From Bifiguratus adelaidae (Eukaryota > Mucoromycota > Endogonomycetes > Endogonales), in the NCBI GenBank assembly GCA_002261195.1, contig MVBO01000071.1:1-64000 (forward strand): a DNA stretch of 64,000 nucleotides, read 5' to 3'. Shown piece by piece: positions 47,022 to 58,129 of this stretch. The translations under genes were made by a program, and so were the position numbers. Under the pieces are notes generated by a model, which did no database searches, was not told where the DNA came from, and saw nothing but the letters and a program-made list of their open reading frames with translations. Positions within the stretch are counted from its first letter, which is position 1; the number at the start of each line of letters is the position of its first letter.

Positions 47022-47907
47022 TTACTGAAATGCCCATACTGTCTTCTTTGGAGACGCACTAGCATTCTTGATGTACAAATCATTGTCTGGTGGCCGCTCC
47101 TAGGAACAATTTCAGTCAGACGCCTTCGCCTCTCCATAAGCTTTACCTTCTTCGTGCAGCTCGATAACATGGATTGAATGGAAATGCAAATTTGTGAGAC
47201 GGTCTGAACAGGTGACCAGTCTTTGTAGAGTATGTTGAGGCAAATGTGGCCATTGGAATAGATCTACCGAAACGATTGATCATAAGGAACGGACAAGAGG
47301 TGCATACGAACTTACACTAGGATCAGGTTAGATACACTTCCCAGAGTACTTTCACATGCATCATCGACTTACTGTGGATGGAGCGGGATGTTGGGAGTTA
47401 GAAAGAGAACCTCAGGAGACTCCAGAGGATATGACGGTGTGAATCGAAACTATGCAGGATTCCTTTACAAATGATCCATCACGGGGCTTCTTTTCTCACC
47501 TCCATTTCATAGGTTTCGCCCTAAGGACGGGAAATACCTGGTTTAGAACATCGTACATGCACGCGACGAATTGTTTTATGGTAATAAGTACTTGCCTCGT
47601 AAAGTGTTCCGGGCGGCCCGGTTAACACAATATGCCATCTGGAGAAAGCGCTCGTCAGCCATCCACAGTAAGCAATACCCTCAAATCTGTGGAGAAGCTT
47701 ACTTTTTGAAACTGTCCGCATTCTTGACCTGAACTCCTTCCGGTGCATTGAGCGAGAGGTCTGTGACAGTGTACGGTTAGAACTGAAACCTCGACGAGAG
47801 CTCGGCGGCAGTGACCCTTGATGTACAGGCGCTCGGTCTGCAATTATGTAACCGGACTTACCTCGAAGCTCTTTGGTTAGCCGCTTCGTATACAGCGGCT
47901 TGGCCAT
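47022..47907 (-). CDS. Ubiquitin-conjugating enzyme E2, UBE2W-like
   Basis: Eight exons, 47907-47862, 47760-47703, 47638-47596, 47520-47500, 47449-47373, a single base at 47316, 47263-47147 and 47099-47022, give 146 aa (human UBE2W has 151). The protein shows TKELRDLSLNAPEGV, WHIVLTGPPGTLYEG, YPLESPEVLF, PHIYSNGHICLNIL with catalytic Cys90, KDWSPVQTV, LSSC and RPPDND. UBE2W attaches ubiquitin to protein N termini and pairs with E3s in repair and proteostasis. Intron 3 (47595-47521) is GC-AG. The codon for His82 is split as CA, T and nothing else: a one-base exon between two normal introns is needed to keep the frame. Confidence 0.85.
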
Positions 47908-48122
47908 GTCTATGTCGTGTGCAATGAGCGCAACGTTGGCCAAAGGCCAGAAGAGCAATCAAATGTGCCGATCAGCGCACGTGACCGCCAACCTTGCGCC
48001 AGATGCGACTGGAAGTTTGTGCGCGCGCGTATTGTTCTCTACACGTTCTTGCGTGCGCTACCACCTTGCCTTCTCCTGTATACAGTGTATGTTAGGTTAC
48101 TGACAGTCAGTGTAGAACATTG

Positions 48123-50562
48123 ATGCTGAATCTGGGCAACGACACCGAGAACGCTTTTGAAGGTACCACTTCGCATATCAAACCCAGTTTGGACGGTCGG
48201 AACGTTCGGCGGGTCGCAACATTCACGGGAAGGGTACCACTCATGGACAAGGACGAGAACGTGATGGTGAGTTCAATGTATTGAAAGGGGTCCGTATCGC
48301 TCACTGCCTCTTCCTTCTTAGAACGACAATGAAAATGTTTCTTCAACCCGACCGCGCAAACGTCCAAAATATATGACTTTGGTTGACGTGGAAGATGAGG
48401 AGCTTGTCTCATCCATCGCCCACAGTGATGATGAGGTACCTATTATTTGCTCTCGTTGTAATTACCCTATCTGACGCTTTCTGCTTTCATGATGGGATAT
48501 AGAAGTTTAATCTGAGTGGTGACGATGATGATCTCGAAGATTTACATTTCGGCAAAAAGGGGTCCCTTGCCGAGGTCGGTTACTCTTTGTAAGGTGCTCC
48601 CTGTAGCGATATTTGCGTTATCTGACGACATTTGCAGGCGCTTACCGCAGTCAGACGAGGCACGGACTCACCTCCGAAGAAGTGAGAGAACCCGGGGTAA
48701 ACAGCTAAATTACTCGACGTCCACCACGCCCATAGACACTTTTAACGAAGATTATTCTTCGGAACAATCCACCACTCCCAAAACTCCCTCCATTACATCA
48801 AAATACTCCATTTCGAAATTACTAAAGGAGAAGGAATCCAAACAGAAGCGATTGAATACGCTCTATGCTTCAAAGGTAGCCTTCTCATCCTCTTCCTACC
48901 AGAGCTCACCCTTGTACGCCCAATAGGTCCCCAGCTCCGATCACTCCGCCCTTGATAGTGACGATGACAGTGTTCTTTCCAGTGAACACAAGGACCACCT
49001 CTTCGACGTCCTTACGGAAGAAATGCACGATTTGCAGCAAAGCACCATTGTTGTCTTTACCGAAATACCTCGAGTAAGGCGAGATCAGGTCATCCAGGAT
49101 TGCACATTCAACGTTTTTGCTGTATAGAGTTTACCAACTCCTCAACTTCAAACTGCTCTCTACGATCCCCCTGCTGATGACTATTCCTTTTACGCGTACA
49201 TTATCGAGTCGAGCCAGAGTAAGTTCGGCTGCTTCAGCCGTTGGTCTTGACATTAACTGTTCTCAACAGCGACAACCGGTATGCGACAGTTGCTTCAATC
49301 GCGCCTTTTAAGTTATCGCATGAAGCAAGGTTGGCTCTGCCCAATGAACGTTTTTGACTGGCTGGTCGAAATAGGTAGATTGTGTGCAATCAATGCTATT
49401 CAAGATCTCACTCCAACTCATTCTGCGTAGCGGTCTTTTCAACGGATTGTCTCATGTCTGCCATGGCGTTGGACGTGGTTATATTAGCTATCAAGGCAAG
49501 TGTTTGTCAGTGCTTAGGCGTCGGCCATGTGCTCATTGGTTTTTAGAAACTGCATCTCGTCCTTCCCTCTGAGCGCTTCGTAGGCATGATGCGACTTCTC
49601 GGTATGGGTCACGCCTTTGTCGATTGCGCAAAGGACATTGCCTCTATGCAGAAAAATACGCACCGTAGCGCATCGTCGCCTTCCATCAATATACATGCGC
49701 ATCTCTCGATACTTTTGGACATTCAATGCAGCTGTCTTTCCACCAATCCGACCTCATACACTCTCAATGACGTACAGCGTCTTCTGCTGCTCCTCGCGCG
49801 CATCGCTCTGGACACAAATATGCAGTCACTTGAAGCACGTCTGCGACGCACCTTGACAGCCGCCATGATGCCGATTCCCCACTCTGAGCTCGATGCCTTC
49901 GTAAGTGCACATGTCCTCTCTATCCACAAACCACTCATGCATGCGTTGCATCATAAGATACTCGATTTCTCTCACGCACTAACTCAATCATGCTCATCAC
50001 CGCAGCTTCTTGCACACATGCTGCATCTTTTCTCATCCGCCTACCAACCCACCCTTCAATTCCGCAGCCAAGTGGCGGCGCATGTCTTTGAAAGCTTTAA
50101 TCAAGACTACAAACAAAAACTCAATCTCGCAAATGCTCCATTGTTGGATAGAATCTGCCAATTGGTGTCACCTCATAACCCAAATTTCAAAGTCCAAGGC
50201 AATCAAACCGACTACGAGCGCATGGCAGCATTGATTCGATTGTGTGATCTGAGCCTAGGCAAAGCGGAAGCAACCGAAGTACGCCAACACAAACCTGGAA
50301 CATCACTGACGCCATATTTTTAGCCTGTACTATCCCTTGAAAAAGAGTTGCGACACCTTCACGGTCGCATCCGTAAGTGCTATCATGGCGACCATTTTCA
50401 TCTCTAACTCCCTCTGCAGTGGATCCACGTGGTGCATTTTTAAACCGGACTATGACCAAAGACGTCATACAACGTCTACAAATGCGTCTCTACCTCACTG
50501 TTGTCCTCCTGTTGGAGAAACGATCCATTGCCGGCTCCCTCCACCGGTACTTTGCCCCTTGA
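48123..50562 (+). CDS. Possible SLF2/CANIN-family Smc5/6 partner (tentative)
   Basis: Eleven exons, 48123-48266, 48322-48435, 48503-48588, 48638-48875, 48927-49073, 49128-49218, 49270-49374, 49431-49495, 49547-50278, 50324-50372 and 50420-50562, join without a stop to 637 aa. The N-terminal 300 residues are disordered with nuclear-signal clusters (RPRKRPKY) and Ser/Thr-Pro sites. The rest is helical: CPMNVFDWLVEI, VFSTDCLMSAMALDVVILAI, RLCDLSLGKAE, and a final DPRGAFLNRT..KDVIQRLQMRLYLTV. That helical layout recalls the CANIN domain of SLF2/FAM178 proteins that load SMC5/6, but I am not sure. Intron 8 (49496-49546) is GC-AG. Confidence 0.6.
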
Positions 50563-50650
50563 CAAACACCAATACTCAGAATTCTAGGAAGGTCCATGTT
50601 CTAGCCTTTTTCGGATATTTCACCATCTGGACGCCAGGGAATCGTCAGAT

Positions 50651-50677
50651 CACGTGATACTTCTCCTGGGTTAGGGG
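50651..50677 (+). promoter_or_regulatory. E-box and TTAGGG elements upstream of HSF
   Basis: TCACGTGA around CACGTG (50651-50656) and GGGTTAGGGG (50668-50677) lie 120-150 bp upstream of the HSF start. A pyrimidine tract of CT repeats (about 50767-50791) sits next to the start codon and is common in fungal core promoters. Function is inferred from motif identity only. Confidence 0.35.
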
Positions 50678-50798
50678 TGCTGAGCCACGTTGTCTCGGTG
50701 TACGACAGGTTTGCCAGTGTTCCATATAATTCTTTTGCTCTTCTTGCCTACGCGCGCTCCCTGTATCTCTCTCTCTCTCGTTCTCTTCTATTGCGTCG

Positions 50799-52243
50799 AT
50801 GACAGCGCAATCATTTTATGATACCGCTCATCTCACACCACATCCAACTAACCTATCCATCATTACAACACCGATAGGGTCAAGGCGATCTCCTTCTCCT
50901 CACTCCCGCAGTAGCTTGGGATCAACTCACTCTCTCTCTCCAGTGAACGGGTCGGGAGAGCACCTGACCAGCGTATCTCCACTGGCTTCCCCACTCTATC
51001 CGCCCTCGCCCTCTGGATCTTCTTATTCTGGGGATTTCAGCGCATCTGGATTCGACTCAATGTCTTTACAACCACCGCCCTCAGCGTCGGTTGCATCGGC
51101 GAGTACAAGCGGATCGTCCAACACTGGAAAGCCCAATCAAAATACATTTGTCCACAAGTTGTACAAGTAAGTGAATGAACGCGCGTATCATGGCTTTTTA
51201 TGGTGATCTAATGAGGTATCGGTGGTAGTATGGTCGTCGACAAACAGTATCAGCATCTCATTGCATGGAATTACACTGGAACATCATTCATTGTATGCAA
51301 CATTACAGAATTCTCCCGCGAAGTCCTTCCCAAACATTTCAAGCATAATAATTTCTCTAGTTTTGTTCGACAACTCAACATGTATGGCTTCCACAAAGTG
51401 AACAAAAGTCCACGAGGTCACCGCACATTGGCGGAGAATCAGATTTGGGAGTTTTCGCATGCCAGATTTCTGCGTGGACGACCTGATCTATTAGACGACA
51501 TCAAACGGAAAGCCATGGAATCTGAAAACTTGCGTCGAGAAACCGGTGATTTACATCAGCATATTGGCATGATGCAAGTGGCGCAATCTGATATGATGCA
51601 GCAGCTTGCGCACCTTCAAGAGAATTTTACCGAAGTTTGTCGCGAACTAGCCGAGACAAAACGGAAACAAAATGTGCAGCAACAAATGATGAAGACGGTG
51701 ATGGATTATCTTGCCAATGCTCCACATGGCAATCAGCAACCCTTTCAGATACCGCCAGAGCTCCAGTTTGAGCAGTACGATATTAAACAAGATCAACCTA
51801 TAGACCGCCCTCCCATCTACATTACCTCACCGGATGCCGCGTCCGCCCAAAATATGTTTCAAAACTTTTACATGTCGAACTTGCACCCTGGCATAGCAGG
51901 CTCTACTGTGCATCCGAGCGATGCTTCTCGACACAATTCTCCTCATCCCCCCAACCACGCCACCCTTCCCTACGCTCACCGCACGCATTCCATGACCATA
52001 CAACCCGGAAACATGGCGCCCATGCCATCGAACGGTATGCGCAACCAACAGGCTCTCTCTATGCCCAACTTGTACGCGACCGCATCCGGTCAAAATCCGC
52101 TCAGTCCCACGTACCCAAACGCGCATGGCTTACACGCCCCTCTTCCGGCCAGTCCGCACATGCACGGTAGTGACTTGGGCGAAGAGGCTTCACTCTACTC
52201 TCCCGACAATGCAGAGTACCCACACGTGGGATCTGAACATTAG
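50799..52243 (+). CDS. Heat shock transcription factor (HSF family)
   Basis: Exons 50799-51166 and 51229-52243 give 460 aa. A 110-residue Ser/Pro-rich N terminus precedes the winged-helix DNA-binding domain, FVHKLYNMVVDKQYQHLIAW, then the recognition helix HFKHNNFSSFVRQLNMYGFH. The intron falls inside the domain, a common position. A heptad-repeat coiled coil (about residues 230-290, DLHQHIGMMQVAQSDMMQQL onward) follows for trimerisation, then a His/Pro/Asn-rich tail. It could be Hsf1 or a paralogue such as Sfl1; the domain alone does not decide. Confidence 0.93.
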
Positions 52244-52345
52244 AGGCATTGTCGTGTTTATGATGTAGTTTTAATTGGACCTAATTGTCGCACTGTACCA
52301 AATACACTGTGATTTCATCCCACCTTATAATCCTATTGTGCACGA

Positions 52346-54058
52346 TTAGGACGCCATGCCAAAATCATCCATGTTTTCAGCGGTCCGAAAAGGACCCGAG
52401 GTCGAGGATCGACGTCCGCTTGACGACGCATCATCGTCTGCTGCCTCGGGTTGCAAGGCCAATTGCGGTCTGGGTGTCGTCGGCGGCGTAATGTCTTCGT
52501 CCGAATCGTCCTTAAGGTATACGACACCCTCACGTTGCGTCGGTTTGGCCTTGACGGTTTGAATGGCCGGTGAAGAAGGCCTGAGTGGTGGTGATTCATC
52601 TGGTTTGATGGGCGGCGTGGGTGAAGAGGGTATCGCGAATTGCATTGGCGTGTCCGGTTCGTTGGGCTTGGTGACATGCACGACGGGTGTATGCGGTAAT
52701 TGAGGCTGAGGATCGGAGAGCGAGCTCGCAGCCATGTCGCGAGATACATCACTCATGGTGTCGGTCGAGTGATAGGTAGGCGTTGTTGGGTATCCATAGG
52801 TTTGTTCAGATGCATTCTTAGGGGTATGCATGGGTATAGGATTAGGCACTGGCATTCGGTTCTGGTAGCGTTCCGTATTTGGCGATTGTCGGGGTGATAA
52901 TGGCATGGAAGGCGGCCCTGAAGTCGTCTGCATCATGGACGAGCGTTGCACGTCGTGCTCTGAAGTTGAGGCGGAGGTAGCACTGGACCGCTGAGACTCG
53001 TGTCGATCCAATGTGACATCGCCACCACCTCCCGTGACGGTGGTAACTGAGAAGCGTTGGTTCATATCGACAGAACCGGATGCGGTATTTATGGATGTAC
53101 TCGATGCACGGTGCTGAAGTGGCGGATGCGCCGGCATTGCCTGAGACATCTCGGACTTGTTCGTGGGCGCGTCCGCACCGCCGATGCGGGCCGTCTGATC
53201 CAGCCAACCTTCTACCCGTGTGCACAGTTCAGCGATACGACCGAGATTGGTCCGTGCCTTAACATCTAGTCCTGAGCTTTCCATGGTCAGCTGAGTAACC
53301 AAACTGAGCACTTGTCGGACATCATTAAGAGCGCCGCGCGTCGCTTCTATCGAGACAGGAAGGATCCCGGGAGGCAACTGCGAAGGTGGAGCACTTCTTG
53401 GTGATCGAGGCGTCGGCGGTCCATGGGGAGAACGTAAAGTGTCCGTGGATGCTGAGCTCTGAACAGACGAGATGCTGGAAGCGGTATCACTGAGTTGTAC
53501 AGGATGAGCAGGAGTAGGCAGAGGAGGCACTGGCGCATAATTGGGTGGTGCCTGGCCCGGCGGTGGCTGATACATCATTGGCTGTTGCGCCTGATAGGGC
53601 TGTTGCGGCTGTGTTTGCAAAATAAAAGACTGCTGCTGCTGATATGGATACTGTTGCCAGGTCGGCGGTGTTGTCAGTGGTGAAAATTGGTTTTGGGGGT
53701 ATGCTTGATACGGAGAAGATGGAGGAGGAAATGCAGGCTGACTCATGTTATACACCGGTGACGAAGCTTGCGAAGAACCTTGAGGTTGCGGCATTGGCCT
53801 ATATTGCTGTTGTCCGATAGCATTGCTCGGTGGTCGATGAGGTGCTGGTTGAAACACTTCCTTTATGGCTTCTGAGAACGAAGGTGCACCGCTCGAGAGC
53901 TTGCGATAGTCTGGCATGGTGTTGGGAGGAGTCTGTGGAGTGGGTTGTGTAGTGTTATAAGATGATGAGGACTGGGGAGGAGCGTAAGGCTGTGGAGGTG
54001 AGTGAGGTTGCGCATAAGGCGGGTTATAGGCTGGCTGCGCTGAGGGATGAGAAGCCAT
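52346..54058 (-). CDS. Pro/Gln-rich low-complexity protein, unrecognised
   Basis: A single open frame of 570 aa. The first 210 residues are Pro/Gln/Tyr/Ser-rich with PYAQP, PPQPY and QQQ runs. Residues about 235-305 (IEATRGALNDVRQVLSLVTQ onward to EGWLDQTARIGG) are ordered and predicted helical. The tail is Ser/Pro-rich with acidic patches (DDSDEDITPPTTPRP). The CTG-rich tract on the plus strand near 53630 encodes glutamines here. I recognise no domain; similar layouts occur in endocytic or RNA-granule adaptors. An upstream exon beyond 54058 cannot be excluded. Confidence 0.7.
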   Translation of the reverse strand: MASHPSAQPAYNPPYAQPHSPPQPYAPPQSSSSYNTTQPTPQTPPNTMPDYRKLSSGAPSFSEAIKEVFQPAPHRPPSNAIGQQQYRPMPQPQGSSQASSPVYNMSQPAFPPPSSPYQAYPQNQFSPLTTPPTWQQYPYQQQQSFILQTQPQQPYQAQQPMMYQPPPGQAPPNYAPVPPLPTPAHPVQLSDTASSISSVQSSASTDTLRSPHGPPTPRSPRSAPPSQLPPGILPVSIEATRGALNDVRQVLSLVTQLTMESSGLDVKARTNLGRIAELCTRVEGWLDQTARIGGADAPTNKSEMSQAMPAHPPLQHRASSTSINTASGSVDMNQRFSVTTVTGGGGDVTLDRHESQRSSATSASTSEHDVQRSSMMQTTSGPPSMPLSPRQSPNTERYQNRMPVPNPIPMHTPKNASEQTYGYPTTPTYHSTDTMSDVSRDMAASSLSDPQPQLPHTPVVHVTKPNEPDTPMQFAIPSSPTPPIKPDESPPLRPSSPAIQTVKAKPTQREGVVYLKDDSDEDITPPTTPRPQLALQPEAADDDASSSGRRSSTSGPFRTAENMDDFGMAS

Positions 54059-54496
54059 CTCCCGAGTATTGCCTGCTGGTAAACCTTGATCTGGATGGGG
54101 TGTGTCTTGTTGAGTGTATGATTCAGAAGGTACCGAATCGATCCCAAGCGTCGTCAGCTGGTGTTAGAGCAGGTAAAGCGCAATAAAGCCTAAGGTGCTC
54201 AAGTTGGTCGGCAAGGCCGCAAGGTCAGGGTGCCGTTGGCTCGAAGCTTGTCTCTCTTCCCAATGCGAGATTACCCCTGTGTAACCATCGGTTTGGAACA
54301 CTTTGCACCTTGAAGCAACAAGAAGCGCAAATGAGAACCATTGAGGGCCATTGAGAGGTGTTGGGTGTGCGTGAAGCATGGTGAGGGATGGTTGGATTAG
54401 AAGAGGCAACATGGAGACAATGTGCTACCATTCTATGCATTCAAAGGTTTGATCGACAATAGAACACGCTGTAATTAGGCCATACCCTATCCATGC
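54059..54496. other. Intergenic, no gene seen
   Basis: About 440 bp between the Pro/Gln-rich gene start and the MSP1 stop, both on the minus strand. Short frames are present on both strands but none look like protein. It must hold the promoter of the Pro/Gln-rich gene. Confidence 0.4.
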
Positions 54497-55931
54497 CTAG
54501 TCCAGCAAATCTTGAGGTAGGGCGTCTTCTATCTGGGCGGATACCGATGCATGGGAGGCTGTATTATAGGATTTCGATATGCTGGCGCCAGCCGCTGCTA
54601 GTGTCGCTTCATCCACTGCAAAAAAGTCTTCTAGCTCGAGGGGACGAATGTTTTTGTTCTACGGCAATGATTTAGTCCCTGGCACCTCTGAAGATGGCGA
54701 TGCTTTTACCTCTAGATCGACACCATCCAAATCAGCGCTGGCTATGCCTGCACCGCTCGTAGGCTCCACGCTACGGACAAACTCTCTTACGGGTATCATA
54801 GCGGCATTTCGACATAGCTCCTTTAAATCACTGCCAGAATAGCCGGCCGTTCGCCTGACCAAGGCCTCCATCTCAAATTGGGGTGATAGATCTACATCCT
54901 TGAGCATCTGGGCAAAGAGAGTCAGTCTCACGACCTGGTAAACACATCGACACTTACAATTTCCAAAATGTTGCGTCGCTGACCTTCTGTCGGTAGTCGA
55001 ATAGCAAATCGTTTTGGCATACGACGAAGAATGGCTTGGTCGATATCGTTGGGTCGATTTGTGGCTCCCAGAACAATTATCCGCGTATCTTCGCCGGTCG
55101 TCAGTCCGTCCCACAACGACATGAACTCGGCCTTCATCATCCCGGTGATTTCGTGATCATTGGAGCGCCGCTCGCGCATGAACGAATCGATCTCGTCAAT
55201 GAAGATGATGGCAGGTTGGAGCTTTTTGGCAAGAGAGAACAAGGCAGAGACAAGCTTATTAGATTCACCAAACCACTTGTCTGTCAAGGTGGAGATATGC
55301 AGGTTGATGAATGTGGCATTAGATTCATGGGCAAGGGCTTTGGCGAGCATCGTTTTGCCGCATCCCGGTGGTCCATAGAGCAATACACCTTTAGGAGCAC
55401 CTAATAGACCGGAGGCGGATGTAAAGAGTTGTGGATAGCAAAGGGGATATATCACGGATTCCCTGAGGGATTGAATGATGGGATCAAGTCCTCCGATTTC
55501 TGCAACATGGTGTAAGAAGCATGATAGCGAAAGGCAAGTGCCTATCTTACGTTTAAAGGTGATGTGGATTTCATCGGGATGGACCACTTCTGTCGCTATT
55601 ATCTCTTCATATTCCGACAACTTTAGATCCTTAATCTAGGAGCAGATGTTTAGACGTTAGCAAAGCGCCAACCTTGATCAACAGATACGACACGTACTCC
55701 CATCCGACCTAGCACTTTATCACTCTTCAACTTGGCCTCCTTGCGCTTGCTCTTGGTAGGGTCTAGTGACCCTACAATATATTTGAAGGCGTAATAGAAG
55801 GCCACCTGCGAGATGGCAAAAAGGGCCACTAGATCACCACGTAAGTCAACAAGGAACTCATATCGTCATCCACAACGCATCCTTCAAATCAACCTACCAT
55901 CAGCCACATACTTCTTCGTCTGAGGCTGCAT
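54497..55931 (-). CDS. MSP1: Outer-mitochondrial-membrane AAA ATPase Msp1/ATAD1
   Basis: Exons 55931-55898, 55828-55698, 55635-55551, 55499-54958, 54907-54710 and 54658-54497 give 383 aa (yeast Msp1 362). A short N terminus is followed by one membrane helix ([19 protein letters not shown]), a linker with LKLSEYE, then the AAA domain: [19 protein letters not shown], Walker A GPPGCGKT at 126-133, pore loop KWFGES, Walker [15 protein letters not shown] and arginine fingers in RRMPKRF. It extracts mislocalised tail-anchored proteins and stalled precursors. The acidic tail (to QDLLD) is somewhat longer than in yeast. It shares a promoter with the mitochondrial ribosomal protein gene. Confidence 0.93.
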
Positions 55932-55990
55932 AATGGGCAGAGAGTTGTGCAGTGTTCTTGTTCTCTCTTCTGTCAGCACTGTCCGATCGT

Positions 55991-56026
55991 CACGTGAAGT
56001 GTTGACACGTGGGAAGAGTGACGTCA
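55991..56026. promoter_or_regulatory. Bidirectional promoter elements, MSP1 / uL23m
   Basis: The 146 bp between the two start codons hold two CACGTG E-boxes (55991-55996 and 56006-56011) and one palindromic TGACGTCA (56019-56026). Both genes serve mitochondria, so a shared bHLH or bZIP control is plausible. CACGTG is used for mitochondrial and methionine genes by Cbf1-like factors in other fungi. Confidence 0.45.
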
Positions 56027-56077
56027 ACATTTCCAACAGCCACTTTTTCTTTTGCGCGCGTCTTCTACACCGCAGCC

Positions 56078-56545
56078 ATGGCATCGGTACGGCAAGGACT
56101 CAAAAAGGTCTATCTACCAAATATTATATTCAAAATGGTGCGAACACCGAACTTACAGCCCAATCAAGTGGCATTTCGAGTCCCTCCCAACGTCAACAAG
56201 CTCGACATTACCTCCTACCTCACCAACATTTACAATGTCACTGTCAAGGACGTGCGCACCATGAATTATCCAACGGTAGTGAAGCGAAGGACCGGAAGGG
56301 AAGTCAAAAAGAGTTCAGCATACAAAAAGGCGATTGTCACAGTGTCTGATGAATGCGCATTCACATTTCCACCCGAACCTGATCCAAAGGAATTTGGACT
56401 TCAGGCCAAGGATCTCGGTAAAAAGCAAGCAGAACGTAAGCTCAAAGGCTGGAGAATACGCGCTCAACCAGAAGAACGCGCCAGACGTGCCGAATATGAG
56501 AAGGAGGCTGCCGAAAAGGCCAATGCCGAGGCTAAACAGACATAG
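56078..56545 (+). CDS. Mitochondrial large-subunit ribosomal protein uL23m
   Basis: An intronless 155-aa protein that starts MASVRQGLKKVYLPNIIFKM and continues with NQVAFRVPPNVNKLDITSYL, IYNVTVKDVRTMNY and KKAIVTVSD, the fold of L23 seen in mitochondrial MRPL23/Mrp20 proteins. It should sit near the exit tunnel of the mitoribosome. The C-terminal helix is long and charged. The chosen start has a CAGCCATGG context; an in-frame Met at 56009 would add a 23-residue Ser/Thr/Arg/Phe-rich stretch that could act as a cleaved presequence. Confidence 0.88.
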   Translation: MASVRQGLKKVYLPNIIFKMVRTPNLQPNQVAFRVPPNVNKLDITSYLTNIYNVTVKDVRTMNYPTVVKRRTGREVKKSSAYKKAIVTVSDECAFTFPPEPDPKEFGLQAKDLGKKQAERKLKGWRIRAQPEERARRAEYEKEAAEKANAEAKQT

Positions 56546-56617
56546 ATGCAAGGCATTGCGCATCCCATCGCCACCATGCTCTCATCGGCTTTACTTCCCT
56601 CACACCCTGCGTGGCAT

Positions 56618-56670
56618 ACACATACTCACTCACTCACTCTCTCCTTACACACATACACTCTCTCTCTCGC
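56618..56670 (+). repeat. Short CTCA/CT microsatellite in 3' region
   Basis: A low-complexity tract of CTCA tetranucleotides followed by CA-rich and CT repeats just after the uL23m stop, likely in its 3' UTR. It is imperfect and probably variable in length between strains. Confidence 0.6.
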
Positions 56671-56803
56671 TTTACCTGTTCCATCTGTATCATAGAGAGA
56701 CTAAGTAAAAACAAGTCACAACTTTCCTTAATGTTTTGAAGGTTTTGTTTCCCAGCCCTTGTCTCTCTTCGGGCTCTTTGTTTCGTTCTTGTTTTGTTCA
56801 ACA

Positions 56804-58034
56804 ATGACTTCTGCGCCTATTAACGTTGCTTTGGTGGGATTTGGTAAGTGGTAAGATAGATTATGGATAGACCGCTTACCAACCCATATATGCTAGGCAT
56901 GGTTGCCAAGGTGTTCCATGCGCCGCTCATCACCGCCAATCCAAATCTGCATTTGCATATGGTCGTCGAACGTCATTCAGACACATCCAAGACCTTGTAT
57001 CCTTGGGTGAACATAGTCAAATCCTTTGAGGATGTGCTGAATGCCAAAGACGTTCAGCTAGTCGTCATTTTGACGCCAAATCAACAACACTACGAGATGG
57101 CCAAGAAGGCCCTTCAGGCCGGAAAGCACGGTAGGTGTCGTCATGGAAAGAGTTGCTGTTGCATGCTTGCTCATACAGGTGTGGGCTAGTGGTCGTCGAC
57201 AAGCCGTTTACCATCACCTCGGCGGAAGCGCGGGAATTGGCGGAGATGGCGAAATCGCAAAACAAGGTCTGCAGCGTGTTCCAAAATCGTCGTTGGGATG
57301 GAGACTTTTTGACGGTGCAAAAATTGATTGAGGCGGAGACCCTAGGTCGCGTGGTCGAGGTGGAGAGTCACTTTGATCGCTTTCGTAATGTTTCCAAGGC
57401 GAATGCTTGGCGAGAGGCGGATGTTCCCGGAAGTGGCATGCTGTACGATCTCGGTGCTCATCTGATTGATCAAGCCTTGACACTCTTTGGAAAACCTGAT
57501 TCCCTGATTGCGCAAGTCTCCAATCAACGCCGTCTCCAGACAACGTCGGTCGATGATGACTTTCACATCATCCTCAATTATAGCTCCTTTTCGGGTATCA
57601 AGGGAAGCAGCAAGTCCTCCGTTCCTGCTCCTCTCCGGGTCATTTTACGTTCTTCCATGCTGGCACGTGCCACGCCCGTCACCCGTTTCATTGTGCGAGG
57701 TATGAACGGCACCTACACCAAGAACGGTTTGGATATTCAAGAGGATCAACTAAAGGCTGGTTTGACGCCCAAGAATGCCGAGTTTGGCGTTGAGCCCGAA
57801 TCCCATTGGGGAGACCTTAACACGGATGTGTCTGGCGTCCATGTGGTGGGCAAGGTGGAGACTCTCAAGGGCAACTATGCTGCGTACTATCAAAACGTCG
57901 CTGATGTTGTGTCCAACAAGAAGCCCATGTCTGATCTTGCCGTGTCTGCGGATGATGGCGCTAACGTGATTTACACAATTGAATTGGCCACGAAGAGCTC
58001 TGAACAAGGCGGCTCTGTGGTTCCATTTCAATAG
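56804..58034 (+). CDS. Gfo/Idh/MocA-family NAD(P)-dependent oxidoreductase
   Basis: Exons 56804-56843, 56897-57130 and 57190-58034 give 372 aa. The Rossmann start NVALVGFGMVAKVFHAPLI, VILTPNQQHY, VVDKPFTITSAEA (the usual EKP motif reads DKP here), NRRWDGDFLTV, GSGMLYDLGAHLIDQAL and a C-terminal alpha/beta domain are typical of the family that includes Gal80-like and dihydrodiol dehydrogenases. The conserved Lys of the KP motif is retained, so catalysis is likely; the substrate is probably a sugar or polyol derivative. Confidence 0.9.
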
Positions 58035-58129
58035 GATGATGATTGTTGATTCAGTGTTTTAGTGCTCCATTCAATTATAGACGGCAAGCGCATGTATAGC
58101 TACACTTTACGGAAAATACGCATTGGATG

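Noticed and set aside
47022-47907. Possible pseudogene because of the broken frame in the E2 gene
   Set aside because: All other exons keep frame, catalytic residues are intact and the flanking splice signals of the single base are excellent, so a functional gene with a 1-nt exon is the simpler reading pending cDNA.
53570-53660. CTG-repeat-like tract
   Set aside because: It encodes short glutamine runs in the Pro/Gln-rich protein on the minus strand.
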